The notes under the pieces: model-generated | What the model saw: only the letters and a program-made list of their open reading frames with translations | Database searches by the model: none | What the model was told of the DNA's origin: nothing | Shown here: positions 10,901-20,926 of the stretch, piece by piece | How positions within the stretch are numbered: the stretch's first letter is position 1 | Layout: every line of letters starts with the position of its first letter | Program-made: the position numbers and the translations under genes | Assembly: GCA_019044685.2 (NCBI GenBank) | Contig: JAGTXX020000006.1 | Span: 1,941,501-2,005,500 of the forward strand | DNA length: 64,000 nt | Reading direction: 5' to 3' | Source of the DNA: Nannochloris sp. 'desiccata' | Lineage: Eukaryota; Chlorophyta; Trebouxiophyceae; Chlorellales; Chlorellaceae

Positions 10901-13900
10901 AACGCTATAAACTAAAGAAGAAAACAGTCCATGCTGAGATCCTAGATATCAGTAACAACACAGGTGGTCCTGCTACCTCCGCTCACCTTGCCTCTATGAT
11001 GCACCCTATCAAGAATACCACCTGCACCTGCCCCGCTACGGTTCTTAATGCATTGACAGCACACAATCGCATCTTAAATTCAGTCAAAACCCCTAAATTA
11101 ACTACTCAATACCCACCATGGACTAGTCCCTCACTAGACTCGGTAGTTCTAGATACTTTTACTATAGACGGACTAGACACTTTCAATATAGAAAAGAAAG
11201 CTGATCCTACGACCCCACTTCTTCCCTCTCTCACCTTCCAAAAGTACCAAAAATCTCTCCATTCTCTCAAAGATGGCAAAGCTATTGGCAACGATGGCAT
11301 TCCCTATGAAATTCTCAAACATCTCCCGGACTCGGCGCATGAAATGCTCTACTCAATGTTCAAATTGATGTGGAAATTCAGCTACACTCCAAAAGAATGG
11401 AAAACTGCTGAAATTACGTTGTTCCAAAAGAAAGATCCTACCTACCTACCCGCAAATTACCGCCCCATTGCAGTACACCTTACAATATACAAGCTCTGGA
11501 CGCGCTTTATTACTGAAATCACGCAAACATTTGTTGATGATAACAATATTTTGCATTACTCACAAGAAGGCTTCACCCGTGACCGCAGCACCTCCCATGC
11601 AATTCAACTACTTACCCTTGCTCTTGAAGACGCTAGAGAGTTCAAAAAGGATATTTTTGTCACCAAACTTGACTTTACATCTGCCTACAACTGCATCAAC
11701 CACGATAAACTCTTCTACATCATGAGCCAACTTGGCTTCCCGCAAGACGTTATTGACGTCTTAAAATCACTCTACACTGATGCTGCTACCATTCTAGTCA
11801 CACCACTAGGTCGCTCTACAGCCATCCCACAAGCAAGTGGTGCTGCTCAAGGCGACATACCATCCCCTCTTCTCTTTAACATAGCTATAGAACCTCTTTT
11901 GCAATGGCTGCACCAAAATAAAGGCGCCACCAAGAAAGGATACGAATTTGAATCTCTCAAGAAATATTCTACAATCAGCCACGTTCCTGAACATCATAAG
12001 CATCTGCCAGCCACTGGCTATGCAGACGACCTGCACCTCATCGACAGTAGTGTAAGTAATCTGCAACAACAACTTAATAAAATTGAACTTTATTCTGAAT
12101 GGATGGGAATCTTCCTCAGCCCCCCAAAATGTGAAGCGTCAGGCATCATTAGATCTCCTACCACAACTACGGCAGAAGCTGCTCTAGCCTCACTCACAAT
12201 TTATAACAAAGCATTCTCCCTGGATGCTACTAACCAACCCAAAATCATACCAGGAAATCAATCTTCTAGATTCCTAGGCACCTATCTTTCTGTTGCCCTG
12301 AACTGGGATGGTCAATTTGAAACTATCTCAACAAAATTAAAAGAGCGCAGCGCCCTTATTTCAGGGTGCTTACTAACAATGAGACAGAAGCTCCTCATGG
12401 AAACTTGGTGCCTCTTCGGTGCCATCGAACATACGTACTGTGTAGCAGCATATTCACCTCACCAACTAGCAGAACTAGACAAAATCAGAGCAGCGACAAT
12501 CAGCAAAATACAACACCTCGTCAGAGCACCAACAGACTTTATCTTCCTAGCACCAGAAGATTATGGCCTGGGCCTTGAAAGCTTCCAAGAACGTTTTGTT
12601 AAATCAATTAGCAAGCACTTGCTTACTATGTTAAACGACAAAAGCAGGCTTGGCACTGCTGCAAGAGCCTCTCTCTACCATTATAAACTCAAAAACAGAG
12701 TCACTCCTGTGCGCCAACCAACCAACAATGGACATCTCCCTAACTTCGACATCAATGACTCAAATACACTAGTACGAATGCACAAATACATTCAAGCTTT
12801 CAATATAGTACCCCTTTACAACTTCCATACAGCACATATCGAAGTATATGAGCTATGGAACACCTTAACCAACACTAATAGTCTTTACCAGCTGCAATAC
12901 CCACTAGAAATGCTATGCAACAAAATAGCTCTCCCTCTATGGTCAGAAAATCACTTCAGCCTCAGCAACCTCATCTCCTTCTCCACCGACACCATAAAAA
13001 GGCCCCACCAACTCACCACTAGCCCTATCCCTTCCCCTACCTTCGTCTCCGCAGTAGAACTACTCATCAAAGTAGTGTGCTTGAGAGAAAAATATAACCC
13101 ACACACATCCTACACCAACGTGCCTATTCATAGCCCTGAAGCTAGGAAGGTTCCACAGGAACTGCTAAACCTTATAGCCTCTGCCTCCCACACCACTGGT
13201 AACACCTCTCGCAACAGCGGCTACAGCATCAACAATAGAGTACAAAGAAGCATACCCCTCAGAAGTGACCCACCATCATACATTATTCCCACCACAGGTG
13301 ATACCAACACTAAAACACACCCTTACCCCAGCAGCTGCTGGCTCAACAAAATTAACTTTGTCACCACCTCCTGCAACCCAGACCATGATATTCACCCTAC
13401 TGGGGAATACGAAATAATCATAGACAACAACATGGCTTGGTACTATAACACCAATGGAGAATGCCTAGCTGCTACCTCCACTAACACACTTGAAACTCTA
13501 CTGCAACTCTACAACAAAGACCTCACTGCCACTGCAGAAAGCAAAGCCATCATTTGCAAGACAGCAGCAACCCATGCAGGCAGATTTGAGGATCCTACCT
13601 ACCACCCTAAAACACCTATTAAAGGACAGAACTTCACACTACCACACTCTATCCTCCAACCTCTCATATCAGCAGCTAATGTTGATACAAGTTGGCTCTC
13701 CACCCCCTTCACCACCACCGCTGGTCTAGCTAAATTCTGCCACACCAAGGACATTGACAGCGCTTTTGGCACAACCAGCCCAGCGTTCTCATGCCAATGG
13801 AAAGGTAGAGGTTTAGTTATCCCGAATAATAACTCAGAAGACATCGCCAAAGCCCTAAAATGGGCAATTCTTTCTACAGCCAACACCACCGCCGACACCA

Positions 13901-16900
13901 CCACAACCGCCACCTACACCATACTTCTCTGCATAAAGCCAGAATCACTGGCTGGAATCAACAAATTTATTCACCACCCTAACGTTTGCACACTCCTAGA
14001 GATACCAACCCCACCAATTATACCTTTAAATTCTTGGAGAAAAACAGCTCCTCACGCACCCCTGCAAAACACTCGGCCGCTCCTCGTTCTTGCCATCGCC
14101 AACGAACCAGGCTACCAGCAGCTATCAGCTCAGCTAGGCCCCCTTAAAACCTTCATTCAGTCCCTCAATCTCCCAGCAATTACCACTAACACCAAGATAG
14201 CAGCTTTAGAAGCCTCCATTCAAGCTTGGCTACCCAAACTCCAAAACAACCACAGTGCCGCCACCACCCTTGGCCTCGCCCCCTCGAAAGAATTCACCAA
14301 AGCACTCACTACACCACCTTTCTTAACAGCTACTCACATTCTCAACACGGCAGAAGCTGTCCAAACCTACATTGATAGCCTCCCCACAACTAAAAACCTT
14401 AAATTTGCCAACAGACGTATTATATATACTGACGGTAGCAAAACTGAAACTGAAATCTCAGGCGGTATCTACAATGCCAATGATAACACCTCAGTACACA
14501 TTCAACTGCTTGGACACAGTTCTATCCTGAACACATGCTTTAGAGCTGAAGCAGCTGCAATCTGCCATGCAGTCGATACCCTTGACCCGCTGGTCGACAT
14601 CACCATAGCAACTGACAGCCAAACAAGCATGCAAAACATCAACAACATCCTCCTCAACCCCAATAAATACAGAACCCACAAGCACCGAAATCTCCTGCAT
14701 AGAATTATTAATAAACTGCTCAGTAGACCAGGCAAAACCACCTTAATTAAAGTAAAAGCTCACTGCGGCATCTCAGGCAATGAAAAAGCCGACGCAGCTG
14801 CGACCAGAAATCTGAACACAGCCTTGCCAACTGCAACCTTTAGAACAGGATCCACTGGCCTCCCAGGTCGTGGACCAACATACCTTGAAATACCAGGAAC
14901 TGCTGCCCCGTTTGACCAGACCAGAGGCACCGTGAATACTATGTGGGTCCAAGCGGGGGACCCTAAAACCAGCACTAATCTAGTTATAAAAGCTCTTAGC
15001 CTCCACCAAAGACAAAGAAAAACTACAAATCCTCGCCTAACAGAGTTAATGCGCAATAGAAATGACGCAATAGCCCCTATTGACCCTTTCTCCATCCAAT
15101 CCATAGCCACAAATAATAATATTCCAGCAAACCTTCAAGCCCTATCTGCTCGAGCACGCCTACGCCACATCTATGGCAACAGCAGAAATCACATCATAAA
15201 CCCAGCAAAGACACCGTCTTCAACCTGCACCATCTGCAACACAGGACCAGAAACCCAGGGGCATATTCTGGGCTTCTGCCAGCACCCAAAAATGACCAGC
15301 ATCAAATTAAATCGACACGGGAAAGCGACAACCCTGATTGCAGCGGCGATCAGAAAGAGCACTACCATTGGAAACTGTGCCATCTTTGTTGATGCTGAAG
15401 GCGGAGAACGCACAGCAAGAGCCACAGAGCACATTCCTTGGTACCCGCAAGCACCTACAACCATTGACGCCAACGGCAACACTAAACCGACAAGCCTCCC
15501 AGACATTCTAATCTTTCCCAAAATCGATAGCGCAGCAATTCCCCCGCAGGAACCAGCTAGCACTGACGCCACCAATGCCCTCTTTACCCCAACAGCACGC
15601 GATAAACATATCATTCTTATTGACTTCACCATCACCGACGATACCAAAGTCAAAGAAAGATTCCAACAAAAACTGGACCACCACAACCCCTACTTTACTC
15701 ACCTCCAAACTCTTGGCTGGAAGCCCAAACTCTATCCTATTGTCTTCACGCACTCTGGCTGCGTCACAACCTCATTTAGAACCTTCTTAACTGATTGTGG
15801 CTTGACAACCCATGCAATCAACTCTCTCCTCAAGTCAATTCAACTCCAAATTCTTAATTACAACTCAAGTATCCTTCTTACAAGGTATAAACTCCTAACT
15901 CAACTCCGCACTCACCTCCTTTCGCCTACTGGTGTAGGTTAATTACATGGTTACATCTATATAGGGGTGGCCTGAAGCTTGGTGCTTCTCACGATCCCTT
16001 AAGTCACCCCCTTGGGGTTCTTTTATTTTATTTTATTTTCTACATCACTTTAGTTATTAGACATAAAACAACCTGTTTATTTGTTTATTCTGGCAGTATT
16101 AAAGATGCTAGACAACCTTGAATCACTTCTCATGAAATAAAATTCAAAACTTATTTCCCCCGCATCCAGGTACTCCTGAGCTTGGTGGCCCTGGGCCTCT
16201 CAACACAACCGGAGCTGCAACTCTTGACCTTGCGGGCTTATTTCCGCTTATTCAAATAAACAATGACGCTACGTTGATATTACAAAACCTCGTCGCCAAA
16301 GGAATACCCAATAAGTATGCTGCAGATTTTGAAGCAGTAAAAGAAAAATTTCCTCGTCCTATCGGGTTTGAGTTCGCTCCTTCCTTTTTAGCAGACCCTG
16401 GGTCAACAGTGATACTCAGCAATGTAATTGCACACACGTATTATTCTACCGCATGCACTGAAGATGTGTTGCAGCGTGTTATTTTGCAGCTAGCACAAAT
16501 TTTTGGTGGAATGAAGTATGCCGGGTACAGGCCAGATTCCTCGACCACGTGGGCCATTGGTTGGCACAATATGTCACTTAGTGTGGTACAAGGTCCATCG
16601 GAGGAAAGAATTGGGGAGATGAACATGGTGGCAAATGGTTTAGGTTGGCAATGCCTGGACCCGCCATGGGTGGCGCCTCTATCTGAAGGAGAAGCTGGTG
16701 CTGCAGCTGCGGGAGCAGCTCTTGTTAATTCAGAGAAAATCAGTACAGGTGGTACTCCTAGTGGTAATGATAATAGCCTTTCAACGGGTGTTTGGGTAGC
16801 GATAGGCGTCAGCATCGCTCTAACCGTCGTCATCACTGCTGCCCTCACTGCATTTCTTCTCCGTCGCCGCAATGGGCTGGCCGCTCCATTGGTCCTCCTT

Positions 16901-18067
16901 CCTCCCCCTGGTATGAAACACAGTGGTGAGGACTACAGAATTGACAGTGAAAAAGCTGTTGGCACTACAGAAGATCCGTCACTTCCACGTATTAAAGAAC
17001 TTAATCAACAATATGAAGACTTGGCGGTGGCGTCAGTCTTGAAAATTCGCTTTGGCAATGTTGAAGGCTTAGAAATTGGCCATTTAATTGGGCGTGGAGC
17101 CCATGGAAGGATCTACAAGGGTAATATTCGAGGTACCCCTGTTGCTGTGAAGGTTGTTGAGCACACCATAGAGCCTGGAAACACCGCTGTGTGTGAGCAT
17201 ATCACTTCTGAAGCTGTTTTATTGACTGCTTTAGCCCACCCTAATATTGTTCGAGTGTTCAGAGTAGCGACAATAAAGTTGCGAGAAGCAAGTAGTAATT
17301 TTGATAGTAGTGATAGATTCTCCAAAGACAGCGCAGCAGGCACCGCAGGGGCAGACGACATTGACGTCGAGGCTGGCAGTGGTAGTGGTGGCCGTACTTT
17401 GATTACAGAGCCTAGGGGTATCTTGGGCTTAACTGGCCCTGGGCTGTACGAAACGTGGCTGGTGATGGAGTTTTGCGAGAAGGGGTCTTTGTATGGTGCG
17501 ATGAAAAGAAAGAAATTCTATACTGATGGCCTTCCGACCTACCCTACAATATTGAACATATTAATCGACGTGGCCGAGGGCATGGAGTTTCTACATTCAG
17601 GGCCGCGTGCAGTGCTGCATGGCGACTTAAAACCCGCGAATATATTACTTAAAGCTGGGAGTGATCCCGGTAGTGTGACTGCAGTTGTAGCTGATTTTGG
17701 GCTGTCTCGTATGCTTGATAGCGATGACAAACACAGTATTCAACGCACAGCTAGTCTAGGCACCGTCCAGTATATGTCCCCTGAGTTACTTAGTGCAGGC
17801 CGACTCACACGTGCTGCTGACGTGTGGGCGTTTGGTGTGCTTATGATTGAAATTTGGACTGGGGAGGACGCATTCTATGGCATGACTGCTGCACAGGTCT
17901 TTTATTCAGTAGTGCAATTGAAACAAATGCCGATGCCACCGGTGGGCGTGTCGGAGAAATATGCACAGTTAATTAAAGAGTGTTTGGCATATTTGCCTGA
18001 TGATCGTATTGACTTTGAACGAATTCTACAGAAGCTTAGAGAAATATATACAAAAGAATGCGAATAA
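7940..18067 (+). CDS. Receptor-like TKL protein kinase 1 (intron 2 holds a LINE)
   Basis: Exons are 7940-8117, 8236-8313 and 16170-18067, giving 717 residues. Intron 1 has a GC donor (TTAG|GCAAGT). Intron 2 is 7.86 kb because of the retrotransposon. The joins give LLDDIVFENIP and ITGPGTPELGG, matching the paralogue at 18336. A signal peptide (MKTLVAFRALFLLVCIFGA) leads to an ectodomain with repeats such as NNDATLILQNLVAKGI that suggest a beta-helix or pectin-lyase-like fold. One membrane span (about residues 290-318) ends in RRR. The kinase spans about 380-715: GRGAHGRIYKG loop, VAVK lysine, HGDLKPAN catalytic loop, DFG and MSPE. All catalytic residues are present and Lys after the catalytic Asp indicates Ser/Thr specificity. 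A low-complexity insert sits inside the kinase after the FRVATIKL strand. TGTAA at 18230 follows the stop. The ligand is unknown. Confidence 0.88.
8407..8844 (+). CDS. Upstream LINE frame, ends in an in-frame TAG
   Basis: This frame is the same as that of the long LINE polyprotein and is separated from it only by TAG at 8842-8844. It encodes about 145 residues rich in Pro, Ser and Asn, with an internal ATG (HPMARGILLEL) near 8503 and a basic patch GKRIKRSE near the end. It may be the N-terminal ORF1-like part of the element's protein, cut off by a nonsense mutation or joined by readthrough. No domain is recognised. Confidence 0.45.
   Translation, partial: KPSARRSVTVPSQHLPPLNELESHSFSPSLHPMARGILLELKSLGSSSPPHANRGFHSAMAFLSTTLDSPCAPLPPNPPPKNNTYKNLHLIQSNPETFPSQNFPKRIPIRHYFFEIRMQPANRTESSGKRIKRSENMTPTSADVQ
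8845..15942 (+). CDS. LINE polyprotein: 2A-like, APE, RT, RNase H, zinc finger, RLE
   Basis: Open from the TAG to 15942. Residues below are counted from the TTG at 9067. GIEPNPGP (5-12) is a 2A-like ribosome-skipping motif preceded by a hydrophobic run. The apurinic-type endonuclease spans about 148-390 (TWNVNG, TETH, GDWNAT, SDHLP). Reverse transcriptase spans about 720-1010, with ANYRPIAV, KLDFTSAYN, AAQGDIPSPLLFN and YADD at 985. RNase H spans about 1783-1915 (YTDGSK, RAEAAAI, TDSQ, AHCGISGNEKAD). A Cys/His finger is near 2053 (CTICN, GHILGFCQHP). A restriction-like nuclease spans about 2145-2240 (PDILIFPK, IILIDFTITDD and a downstream Lys/Tyr-rich helix). All catalytic signatures of RT and RNase H are intact. 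No ATG precedes the 2A motif after the TAG; the first downstream ATG is near 9205, so initiation must lie upstream or be unusual. Confidence 0.88.
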   Translation, partial: SLQQIEIEAAPTRHRHCCFEKSETRPASINHLKLFSTRSINLTSWLHASLPKALLSHPLGVLLFYFIFSLIQLLLLQQGIEPNPGPQLNYGDLYTAINPSTGELSKPQQNVYLPPDLHQLMLTKIIALLSTFSPPFLALVQCLLSAQPTNQNIGLALYQALHLCLPNECLETIDTCLESTSIHTLLDLPQIQELIQNNLQIPVDLLTPAPALAPASAPAETSLLTWNVNGLASKLPVAQNIIDTSNPAIFVLTETHTNNSKQKKNWNQKYFPTYKTFVTSKTKHSAGIMIGISTRYSACLIQKIDPPKQFNGHLLQIKISPPHGSPLSIIGCYCPPNSTPDNTAIRNQIFNYLYRYISEKPTERTLFLGDWNATYFLGSGDTPCRQGDAAFQALSTAYQLTSAFKNSTCPRQASHDQGGRLDDILCSADDVILQSERSNNHPQILNHPYTGISDHLPVILHTSDQDLFSCTIHPIGELIYQQREPNFIRPFPKNQLQTFKQTIATDFHAELSNNQQAMKALLQNHSTTKLDAVDAIHQSIETIQNIYTIAHSFFPKQQPRPPQTTSPPGDAKTWLPSVKGREFTKALTLLTACKKLKSLIKTAMSTPLSAVDLENAAELLPLLSGHLTEQQIPTQNQLSSIINATLGNDLISTLNSLQQKQKEMSDTIRREHHKKEKEHASAMLQKRYKLKKKTVHAEILDISNNTGGPATSAHLASMMHPIKNTTCTCPATVLNALTAHNRILNSVKTPKLTTQYPPWTSPSLDSVVLDTFTIDGLDTFNIEKKADPTTPLLPSLTFQKYQKSLHSLKDGKAIGNDGIPYEILKHLPDSAHEMLYSMFKLMWKFSYTPKEWKTAEITLFQKKDPTYLPANYRPIAVHLTIYKLWTRFITEITQTFVDDNNILHYSQEGFTRDRSTSHAIQLLTLALEDAREFKKDIFVTKLDFTSAYNCINHDKLFYIMSQLGFPQDVIDVLKSLYTDAATILVTPLGRSTAIPQASGAAQGDIPSPLLFNIAIEPLLQWLHQNKGATKKGYEFESLKKYSTISHVPEHHKHLPATGYADDLHLIDSSVSNLQQQLNKIELYSEWMGIFLSPPKCEASGIIRSPTTTTAEAALASLTIYNKAFSLDATNQPKIIPGNQSSRFLGTYLSVALNWDGQFETISTKLKERSALISGCLLTMRQKLLMETWCLFGAIEHTYCVAAYSPHQLAELDKIRAATISKIQHLVRAPTDFIFLAPEDYGLGLESFQERFVKSISKHLLTMLNDKSRLGTAARASLYHYKLKNRVTPVRQPTNNGHLPNFDINDSNTLVRMHKYIQAFNIVPLYNFHTAHIEVYELWNTLTNTNSLYQLQYPLEMLCNKIALPLWSENHFSLSNLISFSTDTIKRPHQLTTSPIPSPTFVSAVELLIKVVCLREKYNPHTSYTNVPIHSPEARKVPQELLNLIASASHTTGNTSRNSGYSINNRVQRSIPLRSDPPSYIIPTTGDTNTKTHPYPSSCWLNKINFVTTSCNPDHDIHPTGEYEIIIDNNMAWYYNTNGECLAATSTNTLETLLQLYNKDLTATAESKAIICKTAATHAGRFEDPTYHPKTPIKGQNFTLPHSILQPLISAANVDTSWLSTPFTTTAGLAKFCHTKDIDSAFGTTSPAFSCQWKGRGLVIPNNNSEDIAKALKWAILSTANTTADTTTTATYTILLCIKPESLAGINKFIHHPNVCTLLEIPTPPIIPLNSWRKTAPHAPLQNTRPLLVLAIANEPGYQQLSAQLGPLKTFIQSLNLPAITTNTKIAALEASIQAWLPKLQNNHSAATTLGLAPSKEFTKALTTPPFLTATHILNTAEAVQTYIDSLPTTKNLKFANRRIIYTDGSKTETEISGGIYNANDNTSVHIQLLGHSSILNTCFRAEAAAICHAVDTLDPLVDITIATDSQTSMQNINNILLNPNKYRTHKHRNLLHRIINKLLSRPGKTTLIKVKAHCGISGNEKADAAATRNLNTALPTATFRTGSTGLPGRGPTYLEIPGTAAPFDQTRGTVNTMWVQAGDPKTSTNLVIKALSLHQRQRKTTNPRLTELMRNRNDAIAPIDPFSIQSIATNNNIPANLQALSARARLRHIYGNSRNHIINPAKTPSSTCTICNTGPETQGHILGFCQHPKMTSIKLNRHGKATTLIAAAIRKSTTIGNCAIFVDAEGGERTARATEHIPWYPQAPTTIDANGNTKPTSLPDILIFPKIDSAAIPPQEPASTDATNALFTPTARDKHIILIDFTITDDTKVKERFQQKLDHHNPYFTHLQTLGWKPKLYPIVFTHSGCVTTSFRTFLTDCGLTTHAINSLLKSIQLQILNYNSSILLTRYKLLTQLRTHLLSPTGVG
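9006..9047 (+). repeat. 42-bp LINE repeat, upstream copy
   Basis: CTTAAGTCACCCCCTTGGGG followed by TTC and a TTTTA run is identical over 42 bp to 15998-16039 at the 3' end of the same element. The upstream copy is translated in the polyprotein frame and yields the hydrophobic run before the 2A-like motif. Confidence 0.9.
15998..16039 (+). repeat. 42-bp LINE repeat, 3'-terminal copy
   Basis: Exact second copy of 9006-9047. It forms the TTTTA-repeat 3' tail of the retrotransposon. CCCCCTTGGGG can form a short hairpin that may be the reverse-transcriptase recognition site. Confidence 0.9.
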
Positions 18068-18335
18068 AAGAAAGGTTTTGTTATAGTTCAAAACCTTTGA
18101 TCCGAGTGGGTTTTTAATGGAAAGTACAAATGTGATGACTCCTCAGATTCCAACGTTTAAAGCCATAGCGGTATTTCGGCTTTAATGTATCATTTTTGTT
18201 TTATTTTAGCTCAATCTGTAGCGCGTGTATGTAATATTGTATACCTTTAATTTAGATAATTTATATTCCGTGAATACATTTTGCAAGAACGAAACTGAAA
18301 TGAAATTTGGCTGACGTCAGAAATAAAGCATCAAA

Positions 18336-20628
18336 ATGCATCATTATCGGGCAATATTTTGCCTTGTTGCGTGCATTCTGCGTTTAATAAACTCTCAAGT
18401 ACTAGTAGAAGATGCATTGCCTGCGGAAGGGAACACTGTCTTTGTTTCTGCTTCACCTGATATGGCAGCAGCACTTGCCACCTCGGGAGTTGAAGAAATA
18501 ACTCTTTTAAGTGCGTTTTTCTCTGATCAATTACAACATTTCGCTGGTCAAACTTGCTAAAAAACGATTAAATCAACTAATTAACACATTTTAACCTAAT
18601 AATCATACAGAAAATGTCAATTTAGCCAATATTAGTGATCGCCTACCAATCACGCTGTCAGGCCGAAATATAACCATTCTTGGCCTGGATTCTACCCCTC
18701 TCTACGGCCCTGATCCCCCAACGTCTTCAATTTCTCCTACAATATTACATTTTGGCAGCGCAATTCCAGCATTGATTATAGAAGATGGAACTGTGCTTAC
18801 TTTACGGAACCTCGTCTTAAAAGGCATCGCCTCCAAAAGAACCCCTGGCCTAAAGGAGACACAGCTCCCCTTTCCTGTAGGTTTCGAGCTTTTTCCCACA
18901 GTTGTGGTCTACCCAGACACATCGGTGATATTCCAAAATGTGATTATTACTGAATTTCTCAGCTCCTGTGCTGAGCCTGCTTTGCAACAATTATCAATTA
19001 ACATTGCAAGTATATTTGGAGGGCAGCAATTTGCTGGCTACGTAGCGGATCCCCCTACTGTGTGGTTGAGAGGAAGACATACAATACCAATCGTAGTGAA
19101 AGCTGCAAATGATACTGCACTGGGTACTATGACTGTAATCTCAGATGGAGTAGCATTTGCTTGCTTACAAGACCCGCTCACGCCAAAAAACCAAGAACCA
19201 GGTGCAGCACTGGTTGTGACTGACGCCAATGGTTCTTCTTATCCATCTATTACGATTCCAGAACACCGCGATGATCATCTCCCTGCAAGTGCTGTTGCCG
19301 GCATTGCTGTAGGTGTGACGGTAGCAGTGATAGCGGTTGTGGTAGCATCTGCTCTAATTTGGCGGCGGAAACAACGGCACCAACTCTTTGCATCTCGCAA
19401 AGGCACAATCAATATCACAGCTATTGGAACAGCAAGCAAAGAATCAAATGAAATGATTTACAACTATTCTAATGGTGGTGGTGGCGCTGACGGCTCTGTT
19501 CATGATGCCCAGCATCACCACCGAGTTTCTGTTGAATTATACAGACCAAGCGATAAAGCTGCTGCAGTTCAAGCAGAGATTCATCAAATGAGCGTTGCTT
19601 CTGCTCTGCGTATCCGTTTTGGTAGCCTGGAAGGGCTTGAAATTGGTCACTTAATTGGCCGTGGAGCTCATGGGAGAATTTATAAAGGAAGCGTCAGAGG
19701 CGCTCCTGTTGCTGTGAAAGTAGTTGAACATACAATAGAACCCGGAAACGCCGCTGCAGCTGAAAGCATTACTTCTGAAGCTGTTTTATTAACTGCTTTA
19801 GCCCATCCTAACATTGTTCGAGTGTTCAGAGTAGCGACAATCAAGTTGCGAGAGGCTCATAGTGGTCGGCTGTCGAGTGGTGGTGTGGATCTGGAGTCTA
19901 GTGTTGGTAGTGATCGTACCTCCTATATGTCCGTAGACGGACAAATAAGCAACGGTAGTACTTCTACTACAGAGCCTAGGGGTATCTTGGGCGTAACTGG
20001 CCCTGGGCTGTACGAAACGTGGCTGGTGATGGAGTTTTGCGAGAAGGGGTCTTTGTATGGTGCAATGAAAAGAAAGAAAATCTACACAGCAAATGGGGCT
20101 CCTAATCGCACTGCTCTATTGAACATTTTAATCGACGTGGCCGAGGGCATGGAGTTTTTGCATTCAGGGCCGCGGGCAGTGCTGCATGGCGACCTAAAAC
20201 CTGCGAATATATTACTTAAAGCTGGTAGTGATCCCGGTAGTGTGACTGCAGTTGTAGCGGATTTTGGGCTGTCTCGTATGCTTGATAGTGATGACAAACA
20301 CAGTATTCAACGCACAGCTAGTCTAGGCACCGTCCAGTATATGTCCCCTGAGTTGCTTAGTGCAGGACGACTCACGCGTGCTGCTGACGTGTGGGCGTTT
20401 GGAATAATGTTGATAGAGCTATGGGAAGGGGAATCAGCTTTCGAGGATATGACTGCCGCGCAAGTATTTTATTCTGTTGTGCAGTTAAAACAGCAGCCTA
20501 GATTGCCAGCAGATTGCCCGAAAAAATATGCAGCGTTGATTCGAGGGTGTTTGAAGCAGAAACCTGAAGAAAGAATTGATTTTAAACATATTTTAAAGCA
20601 GCTTAGAGAGATATTAGATGACCTTTGA
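18336..20628 (+). CDS. Receptor-like TKL protein kinase 2
   Basis: Exons are 18336-18510 and 18611-20628, giving 730 residues. The donor CTTTTAA|GTGCGT and acceptor ATACAG|AA join in frame as LLKNVNLANIS. A signal peptide (HYRAIFCLVACILRLINS) leads to an ectodomain with GRNITILGLDS and DGTVLTLRNLVLKGI, which look like beta-helix rungs. The membrane span is at about 280-305 (AVAGIAVGVTVAVIAVVVAS) followed by WRRK. The kinase spans about 393-728, with GRGAHGRIYKG, VAVK, HGDLKPAN, DFG and MSPE all present. It is a tandem paralogue of kinase 1. Long nucleotide blocks in the kinase part are nearly identical while the ectodomains differ. The intron that holds the LINE in kinase 1 is absent here. 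TGTAA at 20652 follows the stop. Confidence 0.9.
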
Positions 20629-20926
20629 GATATTTGCATTATTCTACTGGTTGTAAACAATGATATAAATAAATAATGTATGTGAGGCTGATTCGGAGAG
20701 CTTGAAAATCAGATATGGAAAAGCTTAATGGGACAGCTACCTCGCGAGTCCCGATGAGCTAAACTGGCGTATCTTAATCATAAAAATGAACCATTTTTAT
20801 CTTTAATCTCCATTTCTGGCCACGAATTAGCTCTTATTATCCTACTATTCGTTTGCTTGTTCATTACTGTTGAATACTAGAGACGTAGACGAGGTTTAGC
20901 GTGGCCAAGGGCCAAGTGCAAGTCTG
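20629..20926. other. Spacer between receptor kinases 2 and 3
   Basis: About 300 bp holding the TGTAA signal of kinase 2 and, presumably, the promoter of kinase 3. No open frame or repeat of note is seen. Confidence 0.5.

Larger units (their letters stand above)
8390..16041 (+). mobile_element. LINE retrotransposon, Dualen/RandI-like, in an intron
   Basis: The insertion lies inside intron 2 of receptor kinase 1, in the same orientation. Base composition changes near 8400 to an A/C-rich, G-poor coding strand that persists to the element's end. The 5' edge is approximate and I found no clear target duplication. The 3' end is a TTTTA-repeat tail (to 16039) instead of poly(A). The long frame encodes, in order, a 2A-like motif, an apurinic-type endonuclease, reverse transcriptase, RNase H, a Cys/His finger and a restriction-like endonuclease. 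Two endonucleases plus RNase H in one element is the hallmark of Dualen elements from Chlamydomonas. The frame is intact over 7.1 kb, so insertion is probably recent. Confidence 0.85.

Noticed and set aside
8314..16169. LTR retrotransposon interpretation because of the 42-bp direct repeat
   Set aside because: No integrase or protease is seen, no TG...CA ends; endonuclease-RT-RNase H order and the TTTTA tail fit a LINE.
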